6,425 nt of DNA. It comes from Bacteroidales bacterium (GTDB lineage: Bacteria; Bacteroidota; Bacteroidia; Bacteroidales; UBA3824). Within the stretch, counting starts at the first letter, position 1; the number at the start of each line of letters is the position of its first letter. Of the stretch, positions 5,145-6,425 are shown one piece after another. Where the stretch lies: positions 1-6,425 of the forward strand of contig JAFXMJ010000025.1 of NCBI GenBank assembly GCA_017530465.1. Direction: 5' to 3'. The position numbers were made by a program, and so were the translations under genes. Under the pieces are notes generated by a model. It saw only the letters and a list, made by a program, of their open reading frames with translations, was not told where the DNA came from and searched no databases.

Positions 5145-6023
5145 TTACGACGCATTTGCGCCGCTGACGATTTCGATAATTTCGTTGGTAATCGATGCCT
5201 GACGAACCTTGTTGTATTGGAGGTTGAGGTCTTTGATGAGTTCGGTGGCATTGTCTGTCGCCTTGTTCATCGAGGTCATACGCGCACCCTGTTCGCCCGC
5301 AAAACTTTCCGCTAACGACGCAAACAATGTGAGTTTCAGCCATTGCGGTATCAGCGACTTGACGATGCTGTCCTTGTCGGGCTCGAAGATGTAATCCGAC
5401 TTGTACTTGTCGTTTTTGGCGGTCTTGACTGCTTCAAACTTCAACGGCAGATAGCTCCTGTCGCTGACGTTCTGCACAGCAGGGTTTACAAATTCGTTGA
5501 ATACCAAACGGATGCTGTCAAACACTTCCTCCTCATAAAGTTTGGTGACTTCGGTGGCAATCGCCGACGATGTGGCAAAATCCACCTTGTCGATGGCTTC
5601 GATGTTGCTCTTGTAAACATTGTAGCCAGCCTTGGTGAGCAGTTCGGTGATTTTGCGTCCGATGGTGTAGAATTTTACCGTGGCATTGGGATTTTCAGCC
5701 TTTTCACGCGCTGCCAACGCCGTACAATACTTGAAGATATTACTATTGAAACCGCCGCAAAGTCCCTTGTTGGAGCTTACGGCGATGACGAGGATATTGT
5801 GCACGTCGCGTTTGGCGGTGTAGATGTTGTCGTCGTCCTCCGCCAAATTGTCTGAAAGCTCAGCCAAAACCTCCTGCATCTTGTTTTTATACGGCACAAT
5901 CTTCGATACAAAATTCTGCGCCTTTCTGAGTTTGGCAGCCGCCACCATCTTCATCGCCGAGGTTATCTGCCGCGTCGATGTCACTGAGGCTATCCTGCCG
6001 CGTATTTCCTTCAAGTTTGCCAT
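5145..6023 (-). CDS. atpG: F1F0 ATP synthase subunit gamma
   Basis: A 292-residue protein, usual length for gamma. Gamma is the central rotating stalk of F1, coupling proton flow to catalysis in the alpha-beta ring. The N-terminal coiled-coil helix is clear: IASVTSTRQITSAMKMVAAA and KLRKAQ (11-36). The conserved SSNKGLCGGFNSNI lies at 83-96. The C-terminal helix is also clear, with EQGARMTSMNKATDNATELI (244-263) followed by DLNLQYNKVRQASITNEIIEIV (265-286). ATG 6023 is the family start. It is the last gene of the cluster, as expected for the Bacteroidota order ending in atpA-atpG; a strong terminator follows. An unusual 164-bp repeat-containing gap separates it from atpA. Confidence 0.97.
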   Translation of the reverse strand: MANLKEIRGRIASVTSTRQITSAMKMVAAAKLRKAQNFVSKIVPYKNKMQEVLAELSDNLAEDDDNIYTAKRDVHNILVIAVSSNKGLCGGFNSNIFKYCTALAAREKAENPNATVKFYTIGRKITELLTKAGYNVYKSNIEAIDKVDFATSSAIATEVTKLYEEEVFDSIRLVFNEFVNPAVQNVSDRSYLPLKFEAVKTAKNDKYKSDYIFEPDKDSIVKSLIPQWLKLTLFASLAESFAGEQGARMTSMNKATDNATELIKDLNLQYNKVRQASITNEIIEIVSGANAS

Positions 6024-6076
6024 TGTCGCTTACTTTTTTTCGCGCCGCCTGACGACGGCTTTCTCTAAACAAAAAT

Positions 6077-6155
6077 TCAAAGCGAATTTCAACGAATTAA
6101 AACGAATCGGGTCATTGCCCATAATCCGTTTTAATTCGTTTTTAATTCGTTGTAA
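6077..6155. repeat. tandem/inverted repeat in the atpA-atpG gap
   Basis: AACGAATTAAAACG (6091-6104) is the exact reverse complement of 6127-6140, and GGG/CCC (6109-6111 with 6118-6120) extends the stem near a short loop. Each side is built from a roughly 10-11-bp unit. The left side has GCGAATTTCA, ACGAATTAAA and ACGAATCGGG in a row (6082-6111). The right side has CGTTTTAATT, CGTTTTTAATT and CGTTGTAATT (6127-6157). The transcript of the operon would form a stable hairpin here. It may be a dispersed intergenic repeat or an operator; nothing in it codes. Confidence 0.8.
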
Positions 6156-6187
6156 TTATCGTCTAAAAAATTTTCGTTCAAATTCTG

Positions 6188-6425
6188 TTACTGTTTGTAA
6201 TTGGCGGCGACGTCAGAAGCCAACGTTTCGATTGCCTTTGTGATGTCGTCGTTGATGGTGCCCTTGGAGAGCGGTTCGAGTACGTCGTTCTTGTGGGTCA
6301 CCTCCAATTTTTCGAGGAACTCCTTCTCAAACTCGCGCACCTTGTCGAGCGGAACGTCCTTCATCAAATTGTGCGTACCACAATACAGGATTGCAATCTG
6401 CTGCTCCACGCGGTAGGGACTGTAC
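6188..6425 (-). CDS. atpA: F1F0 ATP synthase subunit alpha, C-terminal end only
   Basis: The frame runs in from the right edge of the window and ends at TAA 6188-6190. The visible text starts YSPYRVEQQIAILYCGTHNL, the conserved alpha-subunit segment following the nucleotide-binding domain, and continues with the helical C-terminal domain (LDKVREFEKEFLEKL to the end, NYKQ). The codon at 6407-6409 is an internal valine (GTG), not a start. Alpha forms the non-catalytic sites of the F1 hexamer. The rest of the gene and the other atp genes lie outside the window, to the right. Confidence 0.95.
   Translation of the reverse strand, partial: YSPYRVEQQIAILYCGTHNLMKDVPLDKVREFEKEFLEKLEVTHKNDVLEPLSKGTINDDITKAIETLASDVAANYKQ

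Noticed and set aside
5343..5855. 170-codon plus-strand frame opposite atpG
   Set aside because: atpG is unmistakable on the other strand over the whole interval; this frame is antisense noise.
6027..6056. GC-rich hairpin (GCCG/CGGC on the minus strand) just before atpG as a terminator
   Set aside because: Only four pairs are supported and it is followed on the minus strand by an A run, not a T run; it is more likely just the leader of atpG.
6077..6157. CRISPR array in the atpA-atpG gap
   Set aside because: The repeat units are only about 10-11 bp, contiguous and without spacers, and the two halves are inverted relative to each other.

Overview
The window looks like a chromosomal segment of a Bacteroidota (Bacteroidales-type) bacterium. 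Three things suggest this. Promoter-like sites match the Bacteroidota -7 consensus TAnnTTTG, and genes start without a recognisable Shine-Dalgarno. atpA is followed by atpG as the last gene of the ATP synthase cluster, with no atpD/atpC downstream. The left edge carries an outer-membrane beta-barrel/secreted protein pair typical of the phylum. No genus can be named from the sequence alone.

Layout: the left part (1-2440) reads on the plus strand and is AT-rich and accessory in character. It holds the 3' end of an outer-membrane beta-barrel gene (1-147). Four bases later comes a secreted protein with a PEGA-like C-terminal domain (152-1270). A 300-base gene-free stretch follows, unusually dense in structure: a strong hairpin terminator, a third copy of the hairpin arm, and a perfect 18-bp inverted repeat enclosing 90 bp. 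Next is an Rpn/PD-(D/E)XK nuclease-family gene (1571-2440). A 67-bp ungapped imperfect direct repeat, which includes the terminator hairpin, lies on both sides of the Rpn gene (1272-1338 and 2499-2565), so the gene sits in a repeat-bounded cassette.

The right part (2582-6425) reads on the minus strand, is visibly richer in G+C, and is housekeeping. From right to left it holds the C-terminal end of atpA, a repeat-filled 164-bp gap, atpG, and a clear intrinsic terminator that closes the atp operon. A new transcription unit follows: rbfA, a class I SAM methyltransferase, and a LolC/LolE/FtsX-type permease, separated by 2 and 6 bases. This unit converges on the Rpn gene across the junction 2441-2581.

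Functionally, the right part combines ATP synthesis (F1 alpha and gamma subunits), 30S ribosome maturation (RbfA) and a probable lipoprotein-export permease. The most unexplained part is the Rpn cassette, in particular the structured DNA/RNA element at 1373-1498 and the three-armed hairpin at 1291-1358. A second oddity is the tandem/inverted repeat inside the atpA-atpG gap.
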